Shown here: positions 1 to 8,863 of the stretch, in pieces
Position numbering within the stretch: the stretch's first letter is position 1
How the letters are laid out: every line of letters starts with the position of its first letter
Assembly: GCF_014193695.1 (NCBI RefSeq)
Contig: NZ_JACHZR010000001.1
Span: 223,309 to 287,308, forward strand
From: Rhizobium sp. BK316
Lineage (GTDB): Bacteria > Pseudomonadota > Alphaproteobacteria > Rhizobiales > Rhizobiaceae
DNA length: 64,000 bases
Reading direction: 5' to 3'
The notes under the pieces: generated by a model
Database searches by the model: none
The model's input: the letters and a program-made list of their open reading frames with translations, nothing else
Told to the model about the DNA's origin: nothing
Translations under genes and position numbers: made by a program

Positions 1-1095
1 GTCGCAAATCTCTTCATCCGCCGTACCGGCAGGGATGATGGCACGCCGCCGCTCTTGATCGGCAGTCACCTCGATAGCCAGCCAGCCGGCGGTCGTTTCG
101 ATGGCGCGCTCGGAACGCTCTCGGCCTTCGAGGTTCTCGAAAGCCTTGAGGATGCGGGTATCGAAACGGAAAGGCCGATCGAGGTCGTCGCCTGGACCAA
201 TGAGGAAGGATGCCGCTTCGCACCCGGCTGCATGGGGTCGTCCGCCTTTTCGGCAGGCGTGATCCCAGCCGCATGGTCCGAGCTTGTTTCCACCGACGGC
301 GCATTGTTCGGTGACGAACTGAAGGCAACGCTTGAGGCTCTTCCACAGGCCACGATGCGTGACCTGGGCATGCCGGTCCATGCCTATCTCGAGGTGCATA
401 TAGAGCAGGGGCCATCGCTGGAGAGGGAAGGTATCCCTATCGGCATCGTGACGGGTATCCAGGGAACGCGATGGCTGCAGGTGGAGGTATCGGGTCAGAC
501 GGCCCATGCCGGCACGACGGCTCTTTCCTATCGCCGGGACCCTCTGCGCGCCATGATCTCGGCGCTGGACACGCTCTATTCGACTGTCATGCCGCAGGAC
601 GAAAGCGCCCGATTTACCGTCGGGCGCATCAATGTGGAGCCGGGAGCGATCAACGCCATTCCGGAGATGGCACGCTGTACCATCGATATTCGCCATCCCG
701 ATTCATTGGAGATCGATCGACTAAACGCGACGATCGAGCGGTGTTTCGAGGAACGCGCCAAGGCTCAGCGCTGCGAGGTTTTGTTCAAGCGCAGCTTTGA
801 CATGTCGCCGGCAAACTTCCCCGAAAAGCTACTGGGGGTAGTGGAGAGCGCCGCTGAAGTCGCCGGGCTGGCGACGAAAAGGATGGTGTCAGGCGCTTTT
901 CACGATGCTCTCTTCGTCAATCGGATCGCGCCTTCGGCGATGATCTTCGTGCCCTGCCGCGAGGGCCTCAGTCATAACGAAGCCGAATATACCGCGCCCG
1001 AGCATGTCATTTCAGGAGCGAGAGTGTTGTTGCAGTCGACGGTCGAGCTTGCCAAGGCTGAGAAGGACAGAATCTCTGGCGCCATAGGCGCTTGA
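1..1095 (+). CDS. M20-family Zn-dependent amidase/carbamoylase (5' truncated by window edge)
   Basis: Hydantoinase/carbamoylase-type amidohydrolase that removes the carbamoyl group from N-carbamoyl amino acids or allantoate-like ureides in the cytoplasm. The frame is open from base 1, so the start lies outside the window; 364 residues are visible and about 40-60 N-terminal residues are probably missing. Metal-site motifs are present in family order: GSHLDSQPAGG, then NEEGCRFAP, then EVHIEQGP. The dimerisation-domain motif GQTAHAGTT and the C-terminal PCREGLSHNEAEY follow. The family mixes L-carbamoylases, allantoate amidohydrolase (AllC) and beta-ureidopropionase. No neighbouring pyrimidine or purine gene is visible, so substrate is not assigned. 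Confidence 0.85.
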   Translation, partial: VANLFIRRTGRDDGTPPLLIGSHLDSQPAGGRFDGALGTLSAFEVLESLEDAGIETERPIEVVAWTNEEGCRFAPGCMGSSAFSAGVIPAAWSELVSTDGALFGDELKATLEALPQATMRDLGMPVHAYLEVHIEQGPSLEREGIPIGIVTGIQGTRWLQVEVSGQTAHAGTTALSYRRDPLRAMISALDTLYSTVMPQDESARFTVGRINVEPGAINAIPEMARCTIDIRHPDSLEIDRLNATIERCFEERAKAQRCEVLFKRSFDMSPANFPEKLLGVVESAAEVAGLATKRMVSGAFHDALFVNRIAPSAMIFVPCREGLSHNEAEYTAPEHVISGARVLLQSTVELAKAEKDRISGAIGA

Positions 1096-1176
1096 CGACG
1101 TCCCCACACATATGGAAATTGCCCTCGTCCGCTTCCTCCTCATAGAGGACTTGGCGTCGACCCCAAGACCACCTCG

Positions 1177-1818
1177 TCAGCGAAGCTTGAGACGCGTGAC
1201 CAATGTCTTCGAACGACGGATCACCGTGAAGGCTGCTCCCGCCGTTATTACGCCGAGACCGATCGTCAGGATCTGGTTCTGCCCGCCCCACAATGGCTCG
1301 ATAAGGGATGCCAATCCCGCCGCCGTGATCGTCGCCATCCGGTGCTGCTTGGCCATCGGGCCGGAGAAATCGCTGGGATTGCCGGTGGCGCGGCCAAGTT
1401 CCCGGACATAGGCTGTCAATACGGCGAAGGCTCCGGCCGCCCAGCCGAGCCCCGGCATGCCGATGCCATATCCGACGCCCGCGAATATCATCAGGTCGGC
1501 GATGCGATCCGGAAACTCGTTCCAGAAAGGACCGTCAGCCTCTCCCTTTCCGCCTTCGACGGCGACCATGCCGTCGAACAGATTGCAAAGGAGGCGTGCC
1601 TGGCAGAATAGAACAGCCAGCAGCAGGTAGCCGGCGCGCGGCAAGCCTGTTGTCTGTCCCGCCAGATAGAAAGTGACGCCGGCTATTGCTGCCGCCAGCA
1701 TGCTGGCTTGCGAGATCTGGTTCGGCGTGATGGCTCGCGCGGCCATCCATCGGGCAATTGTGCCCGCCCAGCGGGTGTTGCGGCTCGCCAGGGGTCTCCT
1801 GTCTCCTGTCTCCATCAT
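1177..1818 (-). CDS. Divergent CDP-alcohol phosphatidyltransferase
   Basis: Integral membrane enzyme predicted to swap CMP of a CDP-alcohol (normally CDP-diacylglycerol) for another alcohol, making a phospholipid head group. 213 aa with several hydrophobic helices. The active-site block NLFDGMVAVEGG is recognisable but unusual: the first Asp of the canonical DxxDGxxAR motif is Asn, the Arg is Val, and the downstream GxxxDxxxD half reads GPFWNEFPD, with Asn in place of one Asp. Start chosen at ATG 1818 because it overlaps the upstream stop as ATGA. It is the last gene of a four-gene operon with acyltransferase and CDP-DAG synthase genes, which supports a lipid role. Head-group substrate unknown. 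Confidence 0.75.
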   Translation of the reverse strand: MMETGDRRPLASRNTRWAGTIARWMAARAITPNQISQASMLAAAIAGVTFYLAGQTTGLPRAGYLLLAVLFCQARLLCNLFDGMVAVEGGKGEADGPFWNEFPDRIADLMIFAGVGYGIGMPGLGWAAGAFAVLTAYVRELGRATGNPSDFSGPMAKQHRMATITAAGLASLIEPLWGGQNQILTIGLGVITAGAAFTVIRRSKTLVTRLKLR

Positions 1819-2210
1819 GTGTCGAAACCTCGTCTTGCGGAGATCGAATAATTGTAGATCGCTGCATAAGTCGTCGATACAAGCAGCGGCAGTGCGATGG
1901 TCTTGATTATCTCCGGTGTGCCGCTTGCCGCATGGAACACCACGAGAATGCTGGTCGAGCCAAGGCAGGCAATCAGCGGCGGCGCCCAAAATCGTGTTGA
2001 ACCGCTGAAGCGGCTGGAAAGCCAGTCGATCACCGATTTCAGGAAAAGCGTCAGGCAGGCGGATATCGTCCCCTGCACGAGACCGGCATAGAGCGGCGCC
2101 GGCATGACATGAGCGTGATTGGCGAAGATGGCCCAGCTGCCCATCGCCAGAAAAGCGAACAGGACGTGGAACACGCCGCTGCGCAAGAGACGTTGCAGCA
2201 CAACGGGCAT
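1815..2210 (-). CDS. Unknown membrane protein of phospholipid operon
   Basis: Unrecognised 131-aa protein, almost entirely hydrophobic, with about four predicted transmembrane segments and a short polar C-terminus (SARRGFDT). Start ATG 2210 overlaps the last base of the cdsA-like stop (TGATG), and its own stop overlaps the next start (ATGA), so it is translationally coupled on both sides. That placement between a CDP-DAG synthase-type and a CDP-alcohol transferase-type gene suggests a role in the same lipid pathway, for example as a partner subunit or flippase, but no motif shows the activity. Confidence 0.65.
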   Translation of the reverse strand: MPVVLQRLLRSGVFHVLFAFLAMGSWAIFANHAHVMPAPLYAGLVQGTISACLTLFLKSVIDWLSSRFSGSTRFWAPPLIACLGSTSILVVFHAASGTPEIIKTIALPLLVSTTYAAIYNYSISARRGFDT

Positions 2211-3157
2211 CAAAGCGACCACCAGTAGCGGGTAAGATGGAAGAAGATGGGTGCCGAGAAGACGACGGAATCCAGCCTGTCGATCAGTCCGCCGTGTCCC
2301 TCGATGAGATTGCCCCAGTCCTTGACACCGCGGTCGCGTTTGATCGCCGACATGACCAGACCCCCGAAGAAGCCCATCAACGTGATGACAAAGGCGAGAA
2401 GCCCTGCCTGAAACGGTGTGAAGGGCGTAATCCACCAGAGGCCCGTTCCAATCAGGGTGGCGCTGATGATGCCGCCGACAAAGCCCTCGACCGTTTTCGA
2501 TGGTGACAGTCTTGGCGCAATCTTCGTGCGTCCAAAGAGTTTACCCCAGACATATTGCAGGACATCGCTGAGCTGGACGACGATCACCAGAAAGGCAATC
2601 AACAGCACATTGCGGCCCTCGTATCCCGCTATCTTCAAGGTCAGCAGAGCAGGGACATGGGAAGCGCAGAAGACGCAGATCATCAGCGCCCACTGCACTT
2701 CCGCGATGCGAACGAGAAAGCGCTCCGTGTCGCCTCGCAGTACCGAGATGATCGGCATCAGCAGGAAGGCATAGACCGGGATGAAGATCGAAAAGATGCC
2801 ATATTGTTCAGCCCAGAGCAGAAAATACTGGATCGGAACGACGACGAAGAAGGCTGCCGCAAGCGCCCAGTGATCCGCCCTTCTTGTATTGATGAGGGTT
2901 ACGAATTCACGAAGTGCTGCGAATGAACAAAAGCCAAACAGGATCAAAACGCCGATACGGCCCGCTGTGAAAGCAATGCCGATCAGGATGACCATGACCC
3001 ACCAGGCCTTGATCCGCGCGTTGAGGTTTTCGACCGCAGCGTTCGAACCGTTGGGCGAGAGGCGTTGCTGCAATATGTAACCGATGACCGACGCAACGAT
3101 GAGCAAGCCGAAGATCCCGGCTACGAGCGTCATAAGATCGGAATTCGCGCCACTCAT
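2210..3157 (-). CDS. Phosphatidate cytidylyltransferase (CdsA-type)
   Basis: Makes CDP-diacylglycerol from phosphatidate and CTP at the inner membrane. 315 aa, with about eight hydrophobic helices. The family signature is intact near the C-terminus: SAIKRDRGVKDWGNL followed by EGHGGLIDRLD, matching the S-x-x-K-R-x4-K-D and HGG-x-x-DR-x-D pattern. The start at 3157 overlaps the plsC-type stop by four bases (ATGA). Being in a private operon with an acyltransferase and a divergent head-group transferase, it is more likely a second, pathway-dedicated paralogue than the essential housekeeping cdsA; that last point is inference. Confidence 0.88.
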   Translation of the reverse strand: MSGANSDLMTLVAGIFGLLIVASVIGYILQQRLSPNGSNAAVENLNARIKAWWVMVILIGIAFTAGRIGVLILFGFCSFAALREFVTLINTRRADHWALAAAFFVVVPIQYFLLWAEQYGIFSIFIPVYAFLLMPIISVLRGDTERFLVRIAEVQWALMICVFCASHVPALLTLKIAGYEGRNVLLIAFLVIVVQLSDVLQYVWGKLFGRTKIAPRLSPSKTVEGFVGGIISATLIGTGLWWITPFTPFQAGLLAFVITLMGFFGGLVMSAIKRDRGVKDWGNLIEGHGGLIDRLDSVVFSAPIFFHLTRYWWSL

Positions 3158-3798
3158 TCCCCACCGCCTGCAGTGTTCGGAGACAGAGCCAGGAGAGCGG
3201 CTTGCATCCGTTCGAGAAAAACATCCTTGTCTTCGCCCGGCGCGATCTGCAAAGCGCTGCCGAAGGTCACTGTGCAGATCAGCGGTATCGGAACGATCTC
3301 ACCTTTTGGCATGACGCGGTTCAGATTGCTGATCCAGACCGGCACGAGCTCGACATCAGGGCGCGCCGCAGCCAGATGGAAAATGCCGCTTTTGAACGGA
3401 AGGAGCCGTGCGTCGGACTGGTTTCGCGTGCCCTCTGGGAAGAGAATGAGGGACGAACCGGCATCGATGGCCGAGGCCATCTGCGTGACGGGATCTTCCG
3501 TCCGCTTGTCCCGATCCCTCGCGATCAGCACCGCATTGAAGACATCGCTGCCGATGAAGCGATTGAGCCAGGACTTCAGCCAATATTCGGCGCCAGCAAC
3601 CGGACGAACCCGATGACGCAGTCTCGGCGGCAATACGGTCCAGACCAGAACGAAATCGCCGTGGCTGGAGTGGTTGGCGTAATAAACGCAGGGGCGGGAA
3701 GGCAGGCCTTCCTCGGGCCACACGGCGCGGACCGCCGTGACCGCGCGTGCGAACAGTACGATTACCGTCGCCGCGGCCGTTGTAAGCAAAGCCTTCAT
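3154..3798 (-). CDS. 1-acyl-sn-glycerol-3-phosphate acyltransferase (PlsC-type)
   Basis: Acylates lysophosphatidate to phosphatidate, the substrate of the next gene. 214 aa with an N-terminal hydrophobic segment (residues about 4-22). Acyltransferase motif I is NHSSHGD (the H-x4-D catalytic pair), and motif III is FPEGTRN. First gene of the plsC-cdsA-unknown-transferase operon. Its stop overlaps the cdsA start. The start at 3798 has only a weak GAGTGG-like ribosome site. A lysophospholipid or ornithine-lipid acyltransferase role is a possible alternative, since PlsC-like proteins do several jobs in rhizobia. Confidence 0.85.
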   Translation of the reverse strand: MKALLTTAAATVIVLFARAVTAVRAVWPEEGLPSRPCVYYANHSSHGDFVLVWTVLPPRLRHRVRPVAGAEYWLKSWLNRFIGSDVFNAVLIARDRDKRTEDPVTQMASAIDAGSSLILFPEGTRNQSDARLLPFKSGIFHLAAARPDVELVPVWISNLNRVMPKGEIVPIPLICTVTFGSALQIAPGEDKDVFLERMQAALLALSPNTAGGGE

Positions 3799-3997
3799 TC
3801 ACCACTCTGTTGATGTTAGCCGGATCACCAATCGAAACTCTAGCATTGTCATTGGCGGAGAAAAGGCGCTTTGCAGGTTTTTACCCCAAAGGCGTAGGCC
3901 GATGGTCCGGCTCCGGCGTGGAGGACTTGCGCCACGAGAAGATCATTTCCTTCTCCCATCCGAACCACTCCTGCAGCGAACGCTGTTTTGCCGTCCG

Positions 3998-4393
3998 TCA
4001 GCCCTTGCCGCGATAGGCTTTCAGCAGAGCGGCATTGGAGGCGTGCACATCCTCATAGGCGGGGATATAGATCAGCGCGCCGCTCTTCACATCCTCGCTG
4101 ACTGCTTGAGCCAAAGGCTTGCGCCAGATCTCCGGCTCGGGCGCTTGGTCATTCATCGCTTCGACATAACGGATCGTCGCGTCGATGAAGGAAGGCTCAT
4201 AACCGCCGCCAAGAATCCGCTCCGGGTCGCCGTGGCAGGGAAGGATGCGGTTGATGGGAGAGGATCGCAACCGCTTCAGTTCTTCGAGATGCAGCGCCAG
4301 GGCGGCGGGTCCGTCATATAGGTGGCAGGCGTCTCGGCTGGTTGCGCGGCGACAAGATCGTTCGAGTTGGCCGCAACCATTTTCGACGTTCAT
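3998..4393 (-). pseudogene. Remnant of metallo-beta-lactamase-fold hydrolase (C-terminal part)
   Basis: The reading frame from about ACHLYDGPAALALHLEELKRL onward reads like the C-terminal third of an MBL-fold hydrolase, including the late metal-ligand motif LPCHGDPE and a C-terminal helical tail. The N-terminal domain with the HxHxDH metal site is absent: upstream lie only about 146 bases of sitA promoter. The first 25 codons look unrelated to the family. The best reading is a 5'-truncated, inactive remnant; a small standalone protein cannot be excluded. Confidence 0.55.
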
Positions 4394-4406
4394 ATCGAAT
4401 CTTTAT

Positions 4407-4427
4407 TGCAATTCACTCGCAATTGCA
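4407..4427. promoter_or_regulatory. Mur/Fur-type operator box 1 upstream of sitA
   Basis: Perfect inverted repeat TGCAATT-7-AATTGCA. It resembles the Mur-responsive sequences described upstream of the Rhizobium leguminosarum sit operon. A second copy with the same 7-base spacer lies 55 bases downstream. A manganese-loaded Fur/Mur repressor would bind here and shut off Mn uptake. Confidence 0.65.
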
Positions 4428-4461
4428 GAATAAGAGAAGATCTTCTGGCGTAAACCATTAT

Positions 4462-4482
4462 TGCAAATGATTCTGAATTGCA
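4462..4482. promoter_or_regulatory. Mur/Fur-type operator box 2 upstream of sitA
   Basis: Inverted repeat TGCAAAT-7-AATTGCA (one mismatch between arms), 57 bases before the sitA start, with the same spacing as box 1. The paired arrangement fits the two-site Mur control known for rhizobial sitABCD. Confidence 0.65.
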
Positions 4483-4539
4483 TAAAGGGTCAGATCGATG
4501 ATGAGGTGCAATTAAGTCCTATTCGCAAAAGGAGACATC

Positions 4540-5448
4540 ATGCTCGACGGGGTAAAGCGGTCGGTGCTGACCGGAATGATGGGGGCGGCATTAGCGGCCA
4601 TGCTGACGGTGGTCCCGGCCGCCGCCCAGGAGAAATTCAAGGCGGTCACGACATTCACAGTCATCGCCGACATCGCCAGGAATGTCGCCGGCGATGCTGC
4701 TGTCGTTGAATCGATCACCAAGCCTGGTGCGGAGATTCACAACTATCAGCCGACACCGGGCGACATCCGGCGGGCGCAGGGTGCGCAGCTGATCCTCTGG
4801 AACGGCCTCAATCTCGAGCTCTGGTTCGAGAAGTTCTTCCAGAACCTGAAGAGCGTACCCGGAGTTGTCGTATCCGAAGGCGTAGAGCCGATGGGCATCA
4901 CCGAAGGCCCTTACACCGGCAAGCCGAACCCGCATGCCTGGATGTCGCCGACGGCGGCTCTGATCTACGTCGACAATATCCGCGACGCCTTCGTGAAGTA
5001 TGATCCTGATAACGCCGATGCCTACAAGGCCAATGCCGAGGCCTACAAGACAAAGATCAGGGCTGTCATCGACCCGATCAAGGCGGAGCTCGCCAAGGTT
5101 CCGGAAGACAAGCGCTGGCTGGTCTCGAGCGAAGGGGCCTTCTCCTATCTCGCCCGCGACTTCGGTCTGAAGGAACTCTATCTCTGGCCGATCAACGCGG
5201 ATCAGCAGGGTACGCCACAGCAGGTCCGCAAGGTGATCGATGCGGTGCGCAAGAACAAGATTGCCGTCGTCTTCTCCGAAAGTACGATCTCGTCCGCGCC
5301 TGCCGAGCAGGTGGCACGTGAGACCGGCGCCAGATATGGCGGCGTGCTCTACGTCGACTCGCTGACCGAAGCCGATGGCGAGGTTCCGACCTATATCGAT
5401 CTGCTCCGTGTCACTTCGGACACGATCGCCAAAGGTCTGATCCAGTGA
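4540..5448 (+). CDS. sitA: Mn/Fe ABC transporter periplasmic binding protein
   Basis: Cluster A-I metal-binding protein that captures Mn2+ (or Fe2+) in the periplasm and delivers it to SitCD. 302 aa. An N-terminal signal peptide spans about residues 1-29, ending PAAAQ. Metal-ligand motifs are in family order: [10 protein letters not shown] (His), NPHAWMSP (His), [15 protein letters not shown] (Glu) and YVDSLT (Asp). ATG 4540 has an AGGAG ribosome site. First gene of sitABCD; each following gene overlaps its predecessor. Two operator-like boxes precede it. Confidence 0.93.
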   Translation: MLDGVKRSVLTGMMGAALAAMLTVVPAAAQEKFKAVTTFTVIADIARNVAGDAAVVESITKPGAEIHNYQPTPGDIRRAQGAQLILWNGLNLELWFEKFFQNLKSVPGVVVSEGVEPMGITEGPYTGKPNPHAWMSPTAALIYVDNIRDAFVKYDPDNADAYKANAEAYKTKIRAVIDPIKAELAKVPEDKRWLVSSEGAFSYLARDFGLKELYLWPINADQQGTPQQVRKVIDAVRKNKIAVVFSESTISSAPAEQVARETGARYGGVLYVDSLTEADGEVPTYIDLLRVTSDTIAKGLIQ

Positions 5449-6350
5449 CGGCGCCGGTCACGAACCTCGTCCGCCTCGCATCTTCGGATGCGGGGTCAGG
5501 CATCGTGGTGAGGGGCGCCACCGTCACCTACCGCAATGGCCATACAGCTCTTCGGGATGCCAACTTCCAGATCCCGACAGGCACTATCGCAGCACTTGTC
5601 GGGGTCAATGGTTCCGGCAAGTCGACCCTGTTCAAGGCGATCATGGGCTTCGTCCGCCTCGCCAAGGGCGAGATCCGGGTGCTCGGCCTGCCGGTCGCTC
5701 AAGCGCTCCGCAGGAACCTTGTCGCCTACGTGCCGCAAGCTGAAGAGGTCGACTGGAATTTTCCGGTCCTAGTCGAAGACGTCGTGATGATGGGCCGCTA
5801 CGGCCATATGGGCATGATGCGCCTACCGAAAGCGGCCGACCACGACGCCGTTTCGAAGGCGCTTGCCCGTGTCAATATGAGCGAGTTTCGCAAGCGTCAG
5901 ATCGGGGAGCTTTCGGGCGGGCAGAGGAAGCGCGTCTTTCTCGCCAGGGCGCTCGCACAGGACGGCCGCGTCATCCTGCTCGACGAGCCCTTCACCGGCG
6001 TGGACGTCAAGACCGAAGATCAGATCATCAAACTGCTTCGGGAGTTGCGCGACGAGGGCCGAGTGATGCTGGTCTCGACGCACAATCTCGGCAGCGTACC
6101 GGAATTCTGCGACCGGACAATCCTGATCAAGGGTACGGTGCTTGCCTATGGCCCGACAATGGAGACCTTTACGCAAGCGAATCTCGAGCAGGCGTTCGGA
6201 GGCGTGCTGCGTCACTTCGTGCTGAACGAGGCCACTGGCGGCAAGCCTCACGCGATCGGCGTCCTTACCGATGATGAACGTCCGCTGGTGCTTCAGGATG
6301 GCAAGGCGACGATACGAAAGCCGGAACAGGGTAACGGAGACCGGGAATGA
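5445..6350 (+). CDS. sitB: Mn/Fe ABC transporter ATP-binding protein
   Basis: Cytoplasmic ATPase of the Sit manganese importer. 301 aa, with Walker [10 protein letters not shown], signature LSGGQRKR, Walker B VILLDEP and switch His in VSTHN. The GTG start at 5445 overlaps the sitA stop (GTGA), implying coupled translation. It carries a short N-terminal extension and about 40 extra C-terminal residues beyond the ATPase core, common for rhizobial SitB. Confidence 0.93.
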   Translation: MTAPVTNLVRLASSDAGSGIVVRGATVTYRNGHTALRDANFQIPTGTIAALVGVNGSGKSTLFKAIMGFVRLAKGEIRVLGLPVAQALRRNLVAYVPQAEEVDWNFPVLVEDVVMMGRYGHMGMMRLPKAADHDAVSKALARVNMSEFRKRQIGELSGGQRKRVFLARALAQDGRVILLDEPFTGVDVKTEDQIIKLLRELRDEGRVMLVSTHNLGSVPEFCDRTILIKGTVLAYGPTMETFTQANLEQAFGGVLRHFVLNEATGGKPHAIGVLTDDERPLVLQDGKATIRKPEQGNGDRE

Positions 6351-7207
6351 TGACCGGTCTCCTCGAACCCTTTACCTATGATTACATGCTGAACGCCATG
6401 TGGGTCTCCGCCCTTGTCGGCGGTGTCTGCGCGTTCCTGTCCTGCTATCTCATGCTCAAGGGCTGGTCGCTGATCGGCGACGCGCTTTCCCACTCGATCG
6501 TGCCAGGCGTGGCGGGCGCCTATATGCTTGGCTTGCCCTTCGCCATCGGCGCCTTCTTCTCGGGTACACTGGCTGCGGCCGCGATGCTCTTCCTCAACCA
6601 GCGCACCAAGCTGAAAGAAGATGCCATCATCGGTTTGATCTTCTCGGCATTCTTCGGGCTCGGCCTGTTCATGGTCTCGATCTCGCCGACCTCGGTGAAC
6701 ATCCAGACAATCGTGCTCGGCAACATCCTGGCGATTACGCCCGGCGATACGATCCAGCTCGCCATCATCGGCTTCGTCTCGCTTGCGATCCTCCTCGTCA
6801 AATGGAAAGACCTGATGGTCACCTTCTTCGATGAGAGTCATGCGCACTCGATCGGCCTCAACCCAACCGCCCTCAAGATCATGTTCTTCACACTGCTGTC
6901 GGCTTCGACGGTGGCTGCGCTCCAGACTGTGGGCGCTTTCCTCGTCATCTGCATGGTCGTCACACCAGGCGCAACTGCCTACCTGCTGACCGACCGTTTT
7001 CCGCGGTTGCTGGCCATCGCCGTCGCAATTGGTTCAATCACCAGCTTCACCGGTGCCTATGCGAGCTATTTCCTCGACGGCGCGACCGGCGGCATCATCG
7101 TTTGCCTCCAGACACTGATCTTCCTGATCGCCTTCCTCTTCGCACCCAAGCACGGAATGCTGGCAGCTCGGCGTCGCGCGACACAAGCGCTGGAGGCTGG
7201 ACTATGA
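6347..7207 (+). CDS. sitC: Mn/Fe ABC transporter permease
   Basis: Membrane subunit of the ABC-3 permease family, 286 aa, with eight or so transmembrane helices. The cytoplasmic loop [17 protein letters not shown] is the conserved coupling region of zinc/manganese permeases. ATG 6347 overlaps the sitB stop. Paralogous to sitD next door, as in other Sit loci where the two permeases form a heterodimer. Confidence 0.92.
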   Translation: MMTGLLEPFTYDYMLNAMWVSALVGGVCAFLSCYLMLKGWSLIGDALSHSIVPGVAGAYMLGLPFAIGAFFSGTLAAAAMLFLNQRTKLKEDAIIGLIFSAFFGLGLFMVSISPTSVNIQTIVLGNILAITPGDTIQLAIIGFVSLAILLVKWKDLMVTFFDESHAHSIGLNPTALKIMFFTLLSASTVAALQTVGAFLVICMVVTPGATAYLLTDRFPRLLAIAVAIGSITSFTGAYASYFLDGATGGIIVCLQTLIFLIAFLFAPKHGMLAARRRATQALEAGL

Positions 7208-8049
7208 GCTTCATCGACACGCTTCTGTCGCCCTTCCAGTTCGACTTCATGGTCAACGCGCTTGTTATCTCCGTGCTGGTCGCAATCCCGATGGCGTTGC
7301 TCTCCTGCTTCCTCGTCCTCAAGGGCTGGTCGCTGATGGGCGACGCGATCAGCCACGCCGTCTTCCCCGGCGTCGTCATCGCCTACATCGTCGGCTTTCC
7401 CTATGCGATCGGCGCCTTCGTCGCCGGGATGTTCTGCGCCGTCGCCACCGGTTTCCTGAAGGACAACAGTCGCATCAAGCAGGATACGGTGATGGGCATC
7501 GTGTTCTCCGGCATGTTCGGCCTCGGCCTCGTCCTCTATGTCAAAATCCAGTCGGACGTGCATCTCGACCATATTCTGTTCGGCGACATGCTCGGCGTCT
7601 CCTGGCGCGACATCGGCGGTTCAGCCGTCGTCGCCGCGATCACTGCCGGTTTTATCGGCATCAAGTGGAAGGACTTTTTGCTCCATGCCTTCGATCCGGC
7701 CCAGGCGAGAGCCGTGGGTCTGCGCGTCAACCTGCTGCACTATGGTCTGCTTTCCCTGATCTCGCTAACCATTGTCGGGGCGCTGCAGGCCGTCGGCATC
7801 ATCCTGGCTATCGCCATGCTGATCGCGCCCGGAGCCATCGCCTTTCTGCTGACGCGGCGGTTCAGCACGATGCTGGTTCTCTCCGTTGTCATCGCAGCGG
7901 TCGGTTCCTTCCTCGGCGTCTATCTGTCGTTCTTCATCGACAGCGCACCGGCACCCACCATCGTTCTCCTGCTCTCGATCGTCTTTGTGCTGGCGTTCAT
8001 TCACGCCACGCGCAAGGAGGCGCGGGTCGAGACGTCACAGTCGGCCTGA
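7204..8049 (+). CDS. sitD: Mn/Fe ABC transporter permease, second subunit
   Basis: Second ABC-3 family permease of the importer. 281 aa from ATG 7204, which overlaps the sitC stop as ATGA. The coupling loop KGWSLMGDAISHAVFPG closely matches SitC. The frame stays open upstream of 7204 inside sitC, but the overlap and the conserved [11 protein letters not shown] start make 7204 the natural choice. It ends in a charged tail and converges on the fur-family gene. Confidence 0.92.
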   Translation: MSFIDTLLSPFQFDFMVNALVISVLVAIPMALLSCFLVLKGWSLMGDAISHAVFPGVVIAYIVGFPYAIGAFVAGMFCAVATGFLKDNSRIKQDTVMGIVFSGMFGLGLVLYVKIQSDVHLDHILFGDMLGVSWRDIGGSAVVAAITAGFIGIKWKDFLLHAFDPAQARAVGLRVNLLHYGLLSLISLTIVGALQAVGIILAIAMLIAPGAIAFLLTRRFSTMLVLSVVIAAVGSFLGVYLSFFIDSAPAPTIVLLLSIVFVLAFIHATRKEARVETSQSA

Positions 8050-8176
8050 GGCTCGTTCCCGCAGATCCGCCTGACAGGAAAGGCCGCAGGAATCTACGCT
8101 TCTTTCGGGCAATGATGCCGGTCTGGCTGAACTGCGGGTCTCATCAACGAAATGGGACGCCCGATCTTGATGCAAG

Positions 8177-8641
8177 TCATCGAGCCGGTTTGGGTGTAAC
8201 CACGCGACTTTCCTTGGCTGCCTTCTTCAAAGGCTTGACGTAGATCTCAAGCCGGTGGCTCACGATTTCGAAACCGTACGCCCGTGCGATCTCGTCCTGC
8301 AGCCGCTCGATGTCGTCGGACCGGAATTCGACGACATCTCCCGTCTCGACATTGATCAGGTGGTCGTGATGCTCGTGATCGGCTGTCTCGTAGCGGGCGC
8401 GGCCATCCGCGAACGTGTGACGCTCAAGGACGCCTTTGTCCTGCAGCATATTGAGCGTCCGGTAGACTGTTGCAATCGCAATCCCAGGATCGATCTTTGT
8501 CACGCGTCGATGAAGTTCGACCGCGTCGGGATGGTCGTTGGATTTCAGCAGAACCTGCATGATAATTTTGCGGGGGCCGGTCAGACGCAGCCCATGTTCC
8601 CTGCAGACCTGTCTGATATCCGTGCTCGGGGGCTTGTTCAT
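8177..8641 (-). CDS. Fur-family metal-responsive regulator (Mur/Fur-like)
   Basis: Metal-sensing repressor, 154 aa. The N-terminal winged helix contains LRLTGPRKIIMQVLL and IAIATVYRTLNML (recognition helix). The C-terminal dimerisation part has the HEHHDHLINVETGDVVEF metal cluster. There is no CxxC structural zinc motif, as in rhizobial Mur. It sits convergent to sitABCD, whose promoter has Mur-type boxes, so Mn control of sit is the obvious role. It could instead be a Fur paralogue such as Irr or Zur; Irr is less likely because no haem-binding HxH/Cys-Pro region is seen. Confidence 0.8.
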   Translation of the reverse strand: MNKPPSTDIRQVCREHGLRLTGPRKIIMQVLLKSNDHPDAVELHRRVTKIDPGIAIATVYRTLNMLQDKGVLERHTFADGRARYETADHEHHDHLINVETGDVVEFRSDDIERLQDEIARAYGFEIVSHRLEIYVKPLKKAAKESRVVTPKPAR

Positions 8642-8827
8642 ATGGTGCGCCCTCTATCTGTATTCTTCACGGATCCTTTCGGCACCGAGATCTGACCGTC
8701 CCATAGGCTAGTTGCGTCGCAATTACAAGAATATTGCCCCCATGTTGCGGAACTACCCTCGTCCTACTTAGCCCGCGGACGCAGCGATGCGGGAAATCGT
8801 CGGTGTGTACATTTTGGTGTTTTCGAG

Positions 8828-8849
8828 CGCCTCCACGATCAGTGAGGCG
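8828..8849. terminator. Possible stem-loop after zntB-like gene
   Basis: CGCCTC and GAGGCG form a 6-bp stem with a 10-base loop just past the stop of the minus-strand transporter gene. There is no clear T-run, so termination is only a possibility. Confidence 0.3.
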
Positions 8850-8863
8850 TTGCGTTCTGTCGC

